From Clostridia bacterium (GTDB lineage: Bacteria; Bacillota_A; Clostridia; Oscillospirales; CAG-272): a stretch of 17,954 nt of DNA. Below the pieces are notes generated by a model, which worked only from the letters and a program-made list of their open reading frames with translations, did no database searches and was not told the DNA's origin. Made by a program: the position numbers and the translations under genes. Within the stretch, counting starts at the first letter, position 1. Every line of letters starts with the position of its first letter. Shown in pieces: positions 1 through 7,434 of this stretch. The DNA lies in the NCBI GenBank assembly GCA_017468115.1, contig JAFUJS010000033.1, positions 1 through 17,954 on the forward strand, given 5' to 3'.

Positions 1-9
1 ACCCGCAGG

Positions 10-132
10 ACCCATTTATGGGTAGTAAGTAACAAATGCAGGGCTGGCAGGCCAATTCTAGACGCACTTGTGCGTAGCCAGTAGTGTTTAGGGCTATGCC
101 CGAAAATGAAATACCACCCGCTAGGCGGGTGG
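10..132. other. Cluster of short perfect hairpins; possible mobile-element end or structured RNA
   Basis: Four perfect hairpins lie in about 120 bases: ACCCAT/ATGGGT (10-23), ACGCAC/GTGCGT (62-75), GGGC-TAT-GCCC (91-101) and an 8-bp GC-rich stem with loop TAG (114-132). In addition CTGGC (44-48) can pair with GCCAG (77-81), enclosing the second hairpin. No coding sequence is recognised; a plus-strand frame open from the edge to 84 has no recognisable residues. The layout resembles right ends of IS200/IS605-type elements, where a tnpB-linked RNA and a terminal hairpin lie downstream of the transposase gene. That identification is inference, because no transposase is visible. An alternative is a REP-like repeat or terminator for the neighbouring minus-strand gene. 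Confidence 0.45.
114..132 (-). terminator. Possible terminator of the FAD/Rieske gene
   Basis: An 8-bp perfect stem (114-121 with 125-132, loop TAG) begins four bases past the minus-strand stop codon at 137-139. The minus-strand bases that follow are only moderately T-rich (TATTTCATTTTC), so termination may be weak. The hairpin could instead belong to the repeat-like element covering 10-132. Confidence 0.35.
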
Positions 133-136
133 ATAT

Positions 137-1438
137 TTATTCAGGATTTAGGTCGTTTGTAGCAGGACCATCAAGGACGTGCCCCTTTTCGTCAAATCTT
201 GAGCCGTGGCAAGGACAATCCCAGCTCCGTTCATTCTTGTTCCAAACAAGCGCACACCCTAAATGTGGGCATCTTTTTGTCTTAAAGCTTAGCAAATTTC
301 CAATCGCCTCGGCAGAATTTACCACGAGCTGAGGCTTAATCATAGACCTGGAGGGGGAAAATAATCGCTCATATTGGTTATTTCTACCCAAAATCAAATC
401 ACAAAGCAGCTTTGCTGCCACCATTGATGAGGTAATACCCCACTTGTTAAAGCCTGTTGCCACATATAAATTATCAGAAAACAGAGAATATTTGCCTATA
501 TAAGGTACTCCGTCAAGAGTCATGCAGTCCTGTGTCGCCCACCTATATTTAATTTTGGCATTGGGGAAGTGCCTTTGGGCAATTTTTTCCACCCCTGCCC
601 AGCCCTCACTGAATTTTCCTGTCCTATGTCCCTCGCCACCAAGCAGGGTAAGACCATTATAACCCCTCAAGGAAAGACCAAAGCTTGTATCATTTATATA
701 CATATTCTTAATCTCGTCAGCACCCTCAAGCGCCAAAACGTAAGAACGGTGCTGATAAAGCTTTAGGAAATATAATCCGTGCTTATTGTTAAATGGAAAA
801 TGGGTTGCCACGATAATTCTTTTTGCCTTTACCGTGTGTCCATTTGACTTAGCTGTTGACTTAATTAGCTCCTCAACACGGGAGTATTCATAGATATTTA
901 GGTCCTTTGAAATACATGAAATAAATTTCAGAGGATTAAAACAGGCCTGCTTTGGAAATTTTATAGCACCCTTTACATCAAATGGAATGCTTAAATGGTC
1001 TGTAAATTCAGCATCAATGCCTAATTCTTTTAGTATTTTGAACTCTTTTTTTAACTTTTCTTCATTATTTAGTGTGAAAACATAGGAATCACACTCACAA
1101 AAATCGCAATCTATATCCTTACAAAGGCTTTTATATTCATTTAGTGCGTTAATATTTGCATCATAATATAATCTTGCAAAGTCCTTCCCACGAGAATTTG
1201 CAATCTTGCCATAAATCAGCCCATGCTGCGCAGTGATTTTTGCAGTAGTGTTTTCTGTGGTTTTGCCACAGATTTTATCACTTTCCAAAAGCGCATAGTC
1301 AACTCCGGCTTTTTGTAGCATGTGTGCACATAATATACCGCAAAGTCCGCCGCCTATTATTAAAACATCTGTTTCTAAATCCTTATCTAATACAGGAAAT
1401 TTGGGTAAAACAGAGCTCATCTTCCAAATTGAATTCAT
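137..1438 (-). CDS. FAD-dependent oxidoreductase with C-terminal Rieske [2Fe-2S] domain
   Basis: The 433-residue protein has an N-terminal dinucleotide-binding motif (GGGLCG, residues 29-34) in a DAO-type FAD fold. The conserved segment TTAKITAQHG (64-73) and a late glycine-containing segment (YVATGFNKWG, 325-334) are typical of this family. The C terminus is a Rieske domain with ligands C390 and H392, then C408 and H411; C395 and C410 are placed to form the usual disulfide. It is probably a cytosolic redox enzyme that passes electrons from an amine or acid substrate through FAD to the cluster; the substrate is unknown. The first ATG (1438) is preceded by GAGGTG five to six bases upstream. 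The ending GPATNDL is normal for Rieske domains, so the gene looks complete despite its position beside the hairpin cluster. Its 152-base leader contains a dyad at 1506-1521. Confidence 0.9.
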   Translation of the reverse strand: MNSIWKMSSVLPKFPVLDKDLETDVLIIGGGLCGILCAHMLQKAGVDYALLESDKICGKTTENTTAKITAQHGLIYGKIANSRGKDFARLYYDANINALNEYKSLCKDIDCDFCECDSYVFTLNNEEKLKKEFKILKELGIDAEFTDHLSIPFDVKGAIKFPKQACFNPLKFISCISKDLNIYEYSRVEELIKSTAKSNGHTVKAKRIIVATHFPFNNKHGLYFLKLYQHRSYVLALEGADEIKNMYINDTSFGLSLRGYNGLTLLGGEGHRTGKFSEGWAGVEKIAQRHFPNAKIKYRWATQDCMTLDGVPYIGKYSLFSDNLYVATGFNKWGITSSMVAAKLLCDLILGRNNQYERLFSPSRSMIKPQLVVNSAEAIGNLLSFKTKRCPHLGCALVWNKNERSWDCPCHGSRFDEKGHVLDGPATNDLNPE

Positions 1439-1505
1439 ATAACACCTCGGTTAAGCTTTTGCTTAGTTGTGCCCAAATAGAGAAAATTTATTAAAAAAAT
1501 CGTCA

Positions 1506-1521
1506 AAAATCCTCGGATTTT
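1506..1521. promoter_or_regulatory. Dyad in the leader of the FAD/Rieske gene
   Basis: AAAATCC and GGATTTT form a perfect 7-bp inverted repeat around a two-base centre, about 70 bases upstream of the FAD/Rieske start codon. It could be an operator for that gene. No convincing sigma-A promoter was placed around it, so the role is uncertain. Confidence 0.25.
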
Positions 1522-1557
1522 ATATTAACAAATGAACAGTTGTGCATGTGATAAAAT

Positions 1558-1586
1558 AAAAAAGCCCATTTTTAAGGGCTTTTTTT
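1558..1586 (-). terminator. Terminator of spoIVA
   Basis: A 10-bp stem (1558-1567 with 1576-1585) made of GCCC/GGGC flanked by an A-tract and a T-tract has an 8-base loop. It begins six bases past the spoIVA stop codon. T-runs on both strands mean it could act in either direction, but only spoIVA converges on it. Confidence 0.85.
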
Positions 1587-1591
1587 CATTT

Positions 1592-3058
1592 TTATAGCAA
1601 AATGCAGATTAATCCGTTGGAGCCTTCATTAATAACTCTTGTTAAGGTATCACTCAGCTTAGCCTTAGACTCATCGGAAATATGCTCAAGCTTTTTGTTC
1701 AGTCCATCATTAACAAGCTCATATAGTGATTTGCCAAACATATTTGATTCCCACAGTCTCTTTGGGTCGTCCTCGTACTCGTCAAGCATATTTCTTACAA
1801 TCTCCTCGGATTGCTCAGCACTACCAACAATTGGATTAATTTCGGTTGAAATAGATGTTTTTATCATATGTATCGACGGGGCAGATGCCTTTAGCTTAAT
1901 TCCGTATGCTCCCCCTTGCTTTGATATTTCCGGCTCTGCCAAGGTCATATCGTCCACCTCTGGCAGAACAATGCCGTAACCTGTAGAGCTAACATCTTCA
2001 AGCGCTGTAGCGATTTTATCGTATTCCTTTTTGATTGTAGCAAGCCTTTTGATGTTCAAAAACAGCTCCTCGTCGTTTTCAATCCTTATACCGCATAGCT
2101 CACTCATAATTTGATAGTAAAGCTCAGGCAATAAAGAAACATTTATGTCAATTATGCCTGTTCCCAAATTTGAATTTATTGCGGGAAGACTGCTGACATA
2201 TTCGTTTTCGGCTATTTTTCTGCAAACCTCATTTGCATCCTCAATTTTTGATGCACCGACAATAGAGTATTTAATAGTATTTGTTATGCTTTCTCTTAGC
2301 CAATGGTCCTCGTCTAAAGAAGAAATGTATTTTGGAAGCTTGAAATTCATTTCATTTATATTAAATTGACTGAGTAAGAGCTGAATAATGCCCTCAAAAT
2401 CCTCATTTGACAGCTCAAGACAATTAACCAGGGCAACAGGTGCGCCATATTCGCCTTCCATGCTTAGTGCAAGCTCCTGCGCCTTTTTTGAGGCAGGAGA
2501 GGTGGAGTTTAACACAATAACAAATGGCTTATTTATTGCCTTTAGCTCATTTATAACTCTTGCCTCGCTTTCCTTGTATGCTTCACGTGAAAGCTCGCCA
2601 ATAGTACCGTCGGTGGTAACAACAACCCCAACGGTGGAGTGGTCGGTTATAACCTTTTTCGTGCCAAGCTCGGCGGCTCTTTCAAAGTCCATTGGCTCCT
2701 TGTCCCAAGGGGTCATTACCTGCCTTGGTTGGTCGTTTTCGTAGGCTCCGATAGCGCCCTCAACCATATAACCCACACAATCAATAAGCCTTACCTTCAT
2801 TTTTGAGGTGCCAATCGACACTAAAACCGCCTCATCAGGTATAAACTTCGGCTCGGTCGTCATAATTGTCTTGCCGCTGGAGCTTTGTGGGGTTTCATCC
2901 TTAGCTCTTTCCTTATCGTAGCCTGCGCCTATGTTTGGCAAAACAACAGTATCCATAAATTTCTTCACAAAAGTTGATTTTCCGCTTCTGACAGGACCAA
3001 CTACACCTAAATATATTTCCCCATTGGTCCTTTTTGCAATGTCCTCGTAAATGTTCAT
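1592..3058 (-). CDS. spoIVA: Stage IV sporulation protein A, spore coat morphogenetic ATPase
   Basis: The protein has 488 residues, close to the 492 of Bacillus subtilis SpoIVA. It starts with the family's characteristic MNIYEDIAKRT and has a Walker A motif GPVRSGKS (residues 21-28). The C terminus ends GLICILL, matching the hydrophobic tail that anchors the protein. In the known pathway SpoIVA is made in the mother cell, hydrolyses ATP to polymerise on the forespore outer membrane through SpoVM, and forms the platform for coat and cortex assembly. It stands alone, divergent from the amidohydrolase, with a terminator directly downstream. Upstream lies a sequence resembling a sigma-E promoter (3096-3122), which agrees with mother-cell expression. 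The Shine-Dalgarno site is weak (GGGGAT). Confidence 0.97.
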   Translation of the reverse strand: MNIYEDIAKRTNGEIYLGVVGPVRSGKSTFVKKFMDTVVLPNIGAGYDKERAKDETPQSSSGKTIMTTEPKFIPDEAVLVSIGTSKMKVRLIDCVGYMVEGAIGAYENDQPRQVMTPWDKEPMDFERAAELGTKKVITDHSTVGVVVTTDGTIGELSREAYKESEARVINELKAINKPFVIVLNSTSPASKKAQELALSMEGEYGAPVALVNCLELSNEDFEGIIQLLLSQFNINEMNFKLPKYISSLDEDHWLRESITNTIKYSIVGASKIEDANEVCRKIAENEYVSSLPAINSNLGTGIIDINVSLLPELYYQIMSELCGIRIENDEELFLNIKRLATIKKEYDKIATALEDVSSTGYGIVLPEVDDMTLAEPEISKQGGAYGIKLKASAPSIHMIKTSISTEINPIVGSAEQSEEIVRNMLDEYEDDPKRLWESNMFGKSLYELVNDGLNKKLEHISDESKAKLSDTLTRVINEGSNGLICILL

Positions 3059-3095
3059 TATAATCCCCGTTCCCTTATCAAAAATTTGTTATTAA

Positions 3096-3122
3096 ATCCT
3101 ATTCAAAAAAGATAACAAATAT
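3096..3122 (-). promoter_or_regulatory. Putative sigma-E-type promoter of spoIVA
   Basis: Read on the minus strand, ATATT (3118-3122) is followed after 14 bases by AATAGGAT (3096-3103). This resembles the sigma-E pattern of ATA-type -35 and CATACAnT -10 elements, with the core ATA and final T kept. It would start transcription about 30 bases before the start codon. The match is partial; the assignment rests also on sigma-E control of spoIVA in other spore formers. Confidence 0.35.
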
Positions 3123-3189
3123 TACAAAAAGCCTAGAAAAGAGAAGGAAAGTGTGATACAATAAAGAAAATAAACATAGGAGAACTAAA

Positions 3190-4272
3190 ATGGAACAATA
3201 TAATCCTGTAAAACACAAGGTAATAGACGGACATCTTCATATTGAAGCGTGGGAAAAGCACAACGGAGAGTGTTTTATTCACGGCTTCGAGGAGTACCGC
3301 AAGAATATGAATCTTTCTGCGATAGATATAGCAGCGCTACCATCAGGCTACGGCTGTGATGTTACAAGTAACATTATGTGTGCAGCGTATAAGCTTCAAA
3401 ACGAAAATACCTTCGCACACGGCGGATTGCTTTACGATAAATATCCATTGGGCGAAAGCTTGCCGGAGGGTATGGATTTTGCAACACAGCTTGACGAGCT
3501 TATGGAGATTGGCTTTGACGGCATCAAAATGCTTGAGGGAAAGCCAACCCTTAACAAGAAAATAGGAAAAAATCTTCTTCATCCTGAGTATGACAAATTT
3601 TTCTCCGCAGCTGAAAAGAGAGGAACACATATTCTGTTCCATGTAAACGACCCTGCTGAGTTTTGGGATAGGAGCAAGGTGTCTCAGGATGTAATTGACC
3701 ACGGCTGGTTCTATGGAGACGGCACCTTCTGTACTCACGAGGAGCTTTACAGACAGGTATACGAGATTTTAGAAAAACACCCCACCCTGTGTGTGACTTT
3801 TGCGCATTTCTTCTTCAAATCCGGCAAGCCTGAGGACTTGGTTGAGCTGTTCAATAAGTATCCAAATATGGGAATTGACTTAACACCCGGCTGGGAAATG
3901 TACATATCCTTCTACGATAACAGAGAATACTACAAGGATTTCTTTGAAAAGTATTCAACCCGTATTGAGCTTGGTACAGACTCCAGTATTCCTTGGGATA
4001 CAGAGTCCTTTATGTGGCTCCTTGACCGTGTTTATCGCTTTGTTGCAACAGATGATGTTGTAAAGGCGTTTGGTGACAGATGCGAGGCTGGTCTTAAGCT
4101 TTCTGATGAGGCATGTGATAATATTCTTTACAAGAATCACGATCGTCGTGTTGGTACTGAGCCTAAGAAAATTAACAAGAGTGCACTTGTTAACTATTTC
4201 AACAAATATAAGCATCTCATGACAGCGAAGGACATTGAAAGAGTTGAAGCTCTTTTTAAGGAGATTTTATAA
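3190..4272 (+). CDS. Amidohydrolase-family metal-dependent hydrolase
   Basis: The 360-residue TIM-barrel protein carries amidohydrolase metal-site residues: DGHLH near the N terminus (H15, H17), a possible bridging lysine in GIKMLEGKP (K113), then HILFHVNDP (H151), VTFAHF (H206) and ELGTDSS (D264). It is of the amidohydrolase-2 type often annotated as TatD-like or uronate isomerase-like hydrolases. No signal peptide is visible, so it is likely cytosolic. The substrate cannot be inferred. AGGAGA lies seven bases before the ATG. The gene is monocistronic: divergent from spoIVA, with a strong terminator directly behind its stop codon. A -10-like TACAAT occurs at 3157-3162, but no good -35 is at the right distance. 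Confidence 0.85.
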   Translation: MEQYNPVKHKVIDGHLHIEAWEKHNGECFIHGFEEYRKNMNLSAIDIAALPSGYGCDVTSNIMCAAYKLQNENTFAHGGLLYDKYPLGESLPEGMDFATQLDELMEIGFDGIKMLEGKPTLNKKIGKNLLHPEYDKFFSAAEKRGTHILFHVNDPAEFWDRSKVSQDVIDHGWFYGDGTFCTHEELYRQVYEILEKHPTLCVTFAHFFFKSGKPEDLVELFNKYPNMGIDLTPGWEMYISFYDNREYYKDFFEKYSTRIELGTDSSIPWDTESFMWLLDRVYRFVATDDVVKAFGDRCEAGLKLSDEACDNILYKNHDRRVGTEPKKINKSALVNYFNKYKHLMTAKDIERVEALFKEIL

Positions 4273-4282
4273 AAAAAGCCGA

Positions 4283-4317
4283 GGGAGTGTCTGCTTTTGC
4301 AGGTGCTCCCGCCTTTT
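4283..4317 (+). terminator. Terminator of the amidohydrolase gene
   Basis: A 12-bp stem (4283-4294 with 4299-4310, including a few G-T pairs) closed by a TTTT loop is followed by GCC and five T residues. It starts ten bases past the stop codon. Confidence 0.9.
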
Positions 4318-4341
4318 TGACCCATCAAATTTGATTATCGC

Positions 4342-4370
4342 TTGACATATTATATATTATATGTTATAAT
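4342..4370 (+). promoter_or_regulatory. Perfect-consensus sigma-A promoter for the CorC/HlyC-type gene
   Basis: TTGACA (4342-4347) and TATAAT (4365-4370) match consensus exactly with a 17-base spacer. Transcription should begin near 4377, which is too close to the ATG at 4386 for that codon to have a ribosome binding site and supports the start at 4404. Confidence 0.92.
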
Positions 4371-4403
4371 ACATTTAACTATTTTATGGAGGATTTATTT
4401 ATA

Positions 4404-5738
4404 ATGGACCCTGTCCCTAGTATTTACTATCTATTTCTCAGCGCACAGTCACAAGAGGGCACACCGAATGTTTCACTTTGGATGCCGGTTGTTATGGTTA
4501 TCCTGCTGTTTTTATCAGCCTTTTTCTCTTCGATTGAAACATCCTTTACATCGTTTAACAAGGTGAGGATTAAAAATCTTGCACAAAATGGCGATAATAG
4601 GGCAAAGCTTGTTTGTAAGCTGGATGAAAAATATGACAAGCTTCTTACTACCATGCTTGTTGGAAATAATATAGTAAATATTGCACTTTCCACAATAGCA
4701 ACATTGTTTTTTGTTGAACTCTTCACAGGGACAACTGCGGAGAATTTAGCACCAACTATCTCAACTGTAATTGTTACTGTTGTAGTTTTAATTTTTGGCG
4801 AAATTACACCTAAGGTTGCAGCAAAGCAAAATGCTGACAAGGTTGTGCTGGGCCTTGCCGGTATAGTTAATTTTGTAATTATAATTTTGACACCTATAAG
4901 CATCATTTTCAGTGCTTGGAGCAAGCTTATGAATATGGTGTTCAAATCAAAGGAGCAAAGCTCTTTCACAGAAGAGGAGCTTATAACCATCGTTGACGAG
5001 GCAGAGGAGGATGGCGCTATTGAGTCCGACGAGGGCGACCTTATTCGTTCTGCTATCGAATTTACCGATGTTTGCGCCGGCGACATATTAACACCTCGTG
5101 TTGAGGTTTGCGCAATATCAAAGGATGAAACTGTCCCAAATATTGCAAAAATATTTATTGAAAACGCATACTCTCGTCTGCCTGTTTACGACGAGGATAT
5201 TGACGATATTATTGGTATTTTGCACGAAAAGGATTTCTTTGTTGCTTACCACAATAACAACAAAACAATCACAAAATATCTAAAAAAACCTGTACACGTG
5301 TCTGAGCATATTAAAATTGCGGATCTTTTGCAGGTGCTCAAATCAAAGAAATGCCATATGGCTATTGTCGTTGATGAATTTGGTGGAACAATGGGTATTG
5401 TTACCATGGAGGACATTATTGAGGAGCTTATTGGCGATGTATTTGATGAGCATGATGAAGTTGAGGTTAGCGACTTTAAGCAGCTTGAGGACGGCAGCTA
5501 CATAGTAAAATGCTCGGCAGAGCTTGATGATTTCTTTGACAAGCTGGAGCTTGTTGTGGTTGAGGAGGACCTGCCACAAACCGTTAACGGATTTGTTATG
5601 AAAGAGCTGGAAAGATTCCCGCAAAAGGGCGATTTCTTTGATTTCCAAGGCTACAGAATTGAGATTACAAAGGTTAGCTCAAAGCGTGTAGAGGAAATTC
5701 ATGCTACTAAAATAAGCGAGGAAGAGGGTGCAGAATAA
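4404..5738 (+). CDS. CorC/HlyC (CNNM)-family membrane protein with CBS domain pair
   Basis: The 444-residue protein has a CNNM/DUF21 membrane domain (about residues 25-200, with hydrophobic spans near 28-45, 87-107, 118-133 and 148-170 and the family signature GEITPK at 132-137). A CBS pair follows (about 228-345, including ILTPRVEV and VVDEFGGTMGIVTMEDI), then a CorC/HlyC C-terminal domain (about 355-437). Family members are inner-membrane proteins linked to magnesium and divalent-cation export, and the older name hemolysin C is misleading. An in-frame ATG lies at 4386, but GGAGG at 4388-4392 sits 11 bases before the ATG at 4404, making 4404 the better start. A consensus promoter precedes it and a terminator spans its stop codon. 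Confidence 0.92.
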   Translation: MDPVPSIYYLFLSAQSQEGTPNVSLWMPVVMVILLFLSAFFSSIETSFTSFNKVRIKNLAQNGDNRAKLVCKLDEKYDKLLTTMLVGNNIVNIALSTIATLFFVELFTGTTAENLAPTISTVIVTVVVLIFGEITPKVAAKQNADKVVLGLAGIVNFVIIILTPISIIFSAWSKLMNMVFKSKEQSSFTEEELITIVDEAEEDGAIESDEGDLIRSAIEFTDVCAGDILTPRVEVCAISKDETVPNIAKIFIENAYSRLPVYDEDIDDIIGILHEKDFFVAYHNNNKTITKYLKKPVHVSEHIKIADLLQVLKSKKCHMAIVVDEFGGTMGIVTMEDIIEELIGDVFDEHDEVEVSDFKQLEDGSYIVKCSAELDDFFDKLELVVVEEDLPQTVNGFVMKELERFPQKGDFFDFQGYRIEITKVSSKRVEEIHATKISEEEGAE

Positions 5739-5749
5739 GCACCCTTTTT
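5722..5749 (+). terminator. Terminator overlapping the end of the CorC/HlyC-type gene
   Basis: GGGTGC (5726-5731) pairs with GCACCC (5739-5744), and flanking AA/TT pairs extend the stem; five T residues follow (5745-5749). The stop codon lies in the loop. A ribosome reaching the stop codon would cover the 5' arm. The HAD phosphatase gene begins 13 bases downstream. Confidence 0.8.
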
Positions 5750-5762
5750 AGAAGGATTTACA

Positions 5763-6332
5763 ATGAACGTATATGATTTTGATGGTACAATATATGGCGG
5801 AGAAAGCTCCTGCGACTTTTTCTTCTATTGCTTAAAAAGGTACCCCGGCAAAATGTGGAAATATCTTTTCAAGGCTGGCTTTTATGGTCTTGGCTATGTT
5901 TTGCGTATCGTTAAAAAAATTGACTTCAAGCAGAAGTTTTTAAGCTTTGTTAAGGAGCTTGATAATGTGGACGAGGCTTGTGAGGATTTTTGGCAAATAA
6001 ATCAATCAAAAATCCATAAATGGTATATGGAAAAGAAGCAGCCAACAGATATTATCATATCTGCATCTCCCGAATTTTTGCTTAAGCCAATTGCAAAAAT
6101 GCTGGGCGTTCAAAGGCTGATTGCCTCAAGGGTGGTAAAGCAATCCGGTCAATTCTATGGACCAAACTGCCACGGCAAGGAAAAGGTTAGACGCTTTAGG
6201 GAGCTTTATCCCGATGCCCATATAGAAGAGTTCTATTCAGATATGAAATCCGACAGATATATGGCTGCGCTTGCAGACAAAGCGTATATGGTCAAGGGCG
6301 AGAGCTTAAAGGAATGGGACGTAAAAAAATAA
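5763..6332 (+). CDS. HAD superfamily IB phosphatase
   Basis: The 189-residue cytosolic protein has the HAD motifs in order: nucleophile D5 and general acid D7 in YDFDGTI, motif II serine in IIISASP (S100), motif III lysine in HGKEKV (K139) and acidic motif IV FYSDMKSD (D160, D164). The helical cap insertion between motifs I and II places it in subfamily IB, which includes phosphoserine phosphatase-like enzymes. The natural substrate is unknown, perhaps a phospholipid head group or small phosphoester. AGAAGGA lies before the ATG. It is 24 bases behind the CorC/HlyC-type gene and has no clear promoter of its own, so it is probably expressed by readthrough of the terminator between them. Confidence 0.88.
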   Translation: MNVYDFDGTIYGGESSCDFFFYCLKRYPGKMWKYLFKAGFYGLGYVLRIVKKIDFKQKFLSFVKELDNVDEACEDFWQINQSKIHKWYMEKKQPTDIIISASPEFLLKPIAKMLGVQRLIASRVVKQSGQFYGPNCHGKEKVRRFRELYPDAHIEEFYSDMKSDRYMAALADKAYMVKGESLKEWDVKK

Positions 6333-6355
6333 GGCTACATATTGTAGCCTTTTTT
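6333..6355. terminator. Bidirectional terminator between convergent genes
   Basis: GGCTACA (6333-6339) pairs with TGTAGCC (6343-6349) around a TAT loop. A T-run follows on the plus strand (6350-6355), and an A-run before the stem gives a T-run on the minus strand. It can end both the HAD phosphatase gene and the ECF S-like gene. Confidence 0.9.
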
Positions 6356-6356
6356 A

Positions 6357-6884
6357 TTATCTTTTTGATATTCTTGTCGCTTCAAGCTTGGTAATAGTAG
6401 TGTATAGCGGGTAAATCAGTGCGCACATAACAATGTTACTGCACATGTGGACAACATCCCAGGGCAAGCCAACCAAAATCCAGGTAAAGGTCTTTTGCCA
6501 ATCATAGCCCATTAAAATTGCCTGATAGGGCGCATATAATGTGCCAAAAAGCAAACCGTTAAGCCCTGCAAAAACCGTAGATAAAGCAATTTTCAGCCTC
6601 AAAGATGCCCTTTTAGGGATAAGCATAACGCAAAGCCATAAAAGAGGAAATATGTACACATATGGCACCCACCATAAAACAGCGCTGACAGAAGTGAATG
6701 CCGTCAGAGCCAAGTATACACCGATAGCTAAAAGAGCCTTGTAACGATAAATTAATGTAATTGTGCAAATCAGCATGGCAACCCCGTGCACATTGGGCAA
6801 AAACTCAAGCCCAATATCTAGAAGGTACATCAAAGCGCCATACATTGTCATCAGCATCAAATCAAAAAGAGTAAATTTCTTCAT
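6357..6884 (-). CDS. ECF transporter S component-like integral membrane protein
   Basis: The 175-residue protein is almost entirely hydrophobic, with about five or six membrane spans (near residues 10-30, 35-45, 50-70, 72-90, 103-120 and 133-162). The segment GLPWDVVHMCSN (139-150) resembles the conserved late helix of energy-coupling-factor substrate-binding subunits. These S components capture a vitamin or metal and share a common energising module, which is not encoded here. The substrate is unknown, and no riboswitch is visible upstream. Its ATG follows the cyclophilin stop codon with no gap (TAAATG), so the two genes are cotranscribed and probably translationally coupled. Confidence 0.72.
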   Translation of the reverse strand: MKKFTLFDLMLMTMYGALMYLLDIGLEFLPNVHGVAMLICTITLIYRYKALLAIGVYLALTAFTSVSAVLWWVPYVYIFPLLWLCVMLIPKRASLRLKIALSTVFAGLNGLLFGTLYAPYQAILMGYDWQKTFTWILVGLPWDVVHMCSNIVMCALIYPLYTTITKLEATRISKR

Positions 6885-7355
6885 TTAGATGAGACAAACC
6901 TTCTTCATTCTCATATCAATCATAGGTCTGTCTCTAAAGTCGGTTTTAACATCAGCAATCTTGTCAACAACCTCCATGCCGGAAACAACCATGCCGAATG
7001 CAGCGTATTGACCGTCAAGGAACTTGCCGTCCTTATGCATAATGAAAAATTGAGAGGAAGCAGAGTTGGGATTTTGGCTTCTTGCCATTGAAATAACGCC
7101 TCTTACGTGAGAAATATCATTCTTAATGCCATTTGCCAAGAACTCTCCCTTTATATTTTCGTCAGCGCCGCCGCAGCCTGTGCCTGTTGGGTCGCCACCC
7201 TGAATCATAAAGCCGGAAATAACTCTGTGGAAGATAAGACCATCATAAAAGCCCTCGGAAACAAGCTTTTTGAAGTTAGCAGTAGTAATAGGGGCCTTGT
7301 CCTCGTAAAGCTCGATATCAATAATACCGCCGTTTTCCATTTCAATACGTACCAT
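6885..7355 (-). CDS. Cyclophilin-type peptidyl-prolyl cis-trans isomerase
   Basis: The 156-residue single-domain cyclophilin has no signal peptide and should be cytosolic. It catalyses cis-trans isomerisation of prolyl bonds and assists folding. Core motifs are present: FHRVISGFMIQGGDPTGTG (residues 42-60, catalytic R44 in the family alignment) and SQFFIMHKDGKFLDG (101-115). At the position of the cyclosporin-contacting tryptophan of human CypA there is F112, and the later active-site histidine is Y117. Such changes are common in bacterial enzymes and usually mean low cyclosporin sensitivity. GAGGTG precedes the ATG. It is the first gene of a two-gene unit with the ECF S-like gene, behind a good sigma-A promoter at 7385-7413. 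Confidence 0.95.
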   Translation of the reverse strand: MVRIEMENGGIIDIELYEDKAPITTANFKKLVSEGFYDGLIFHRVISGFMIQGGDPTGTGCGGADENIKGEFLANGIKNDISHVRGVISMARSQNPNSASSQFFIMHKDGKFLDGQYAAFGMVVSGMEVVDKIADVKTDFRDRPMIDMRMKKVCLI

Positions 7356-7384
7356 AAAAACACCTCGTAAAAATTATTAACTAT

Positions 7385-7413
7385 ATTGTAGCAGAAAGAT
7401 AGATAAAAGTCAA
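7385..7413 (-). promoter_or_regulatory. Sigma-A promoter of the cyclophilin-ECF S operon
   Basis: On the minus strand TTGACT (7408-7413) and TACAAT (7385-7390) are separated by 17 bases, each one base from consensus. Transcription would begin around 7378, about 23 bases before the cyclophilin ATG. Confidence 0.85.
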
Positions 7414-7434
7414 ATAAAAACCAAAGCAAGTTAA

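Noticed and set aside
84..332. Plus-strand open frame of 82 codons at the left edge
   Set aside because: It runs antisense through the Rieske domain, has no ribosome site and no recognisable residues; the minus-strand protein explains the sequence.
4427..5086. Long minus-strand open frame inside the CorC/HlyC-type gene
   Set aside because: It is a low-complexity antisense shadow of a well-identified membrane protein, with no start signals.
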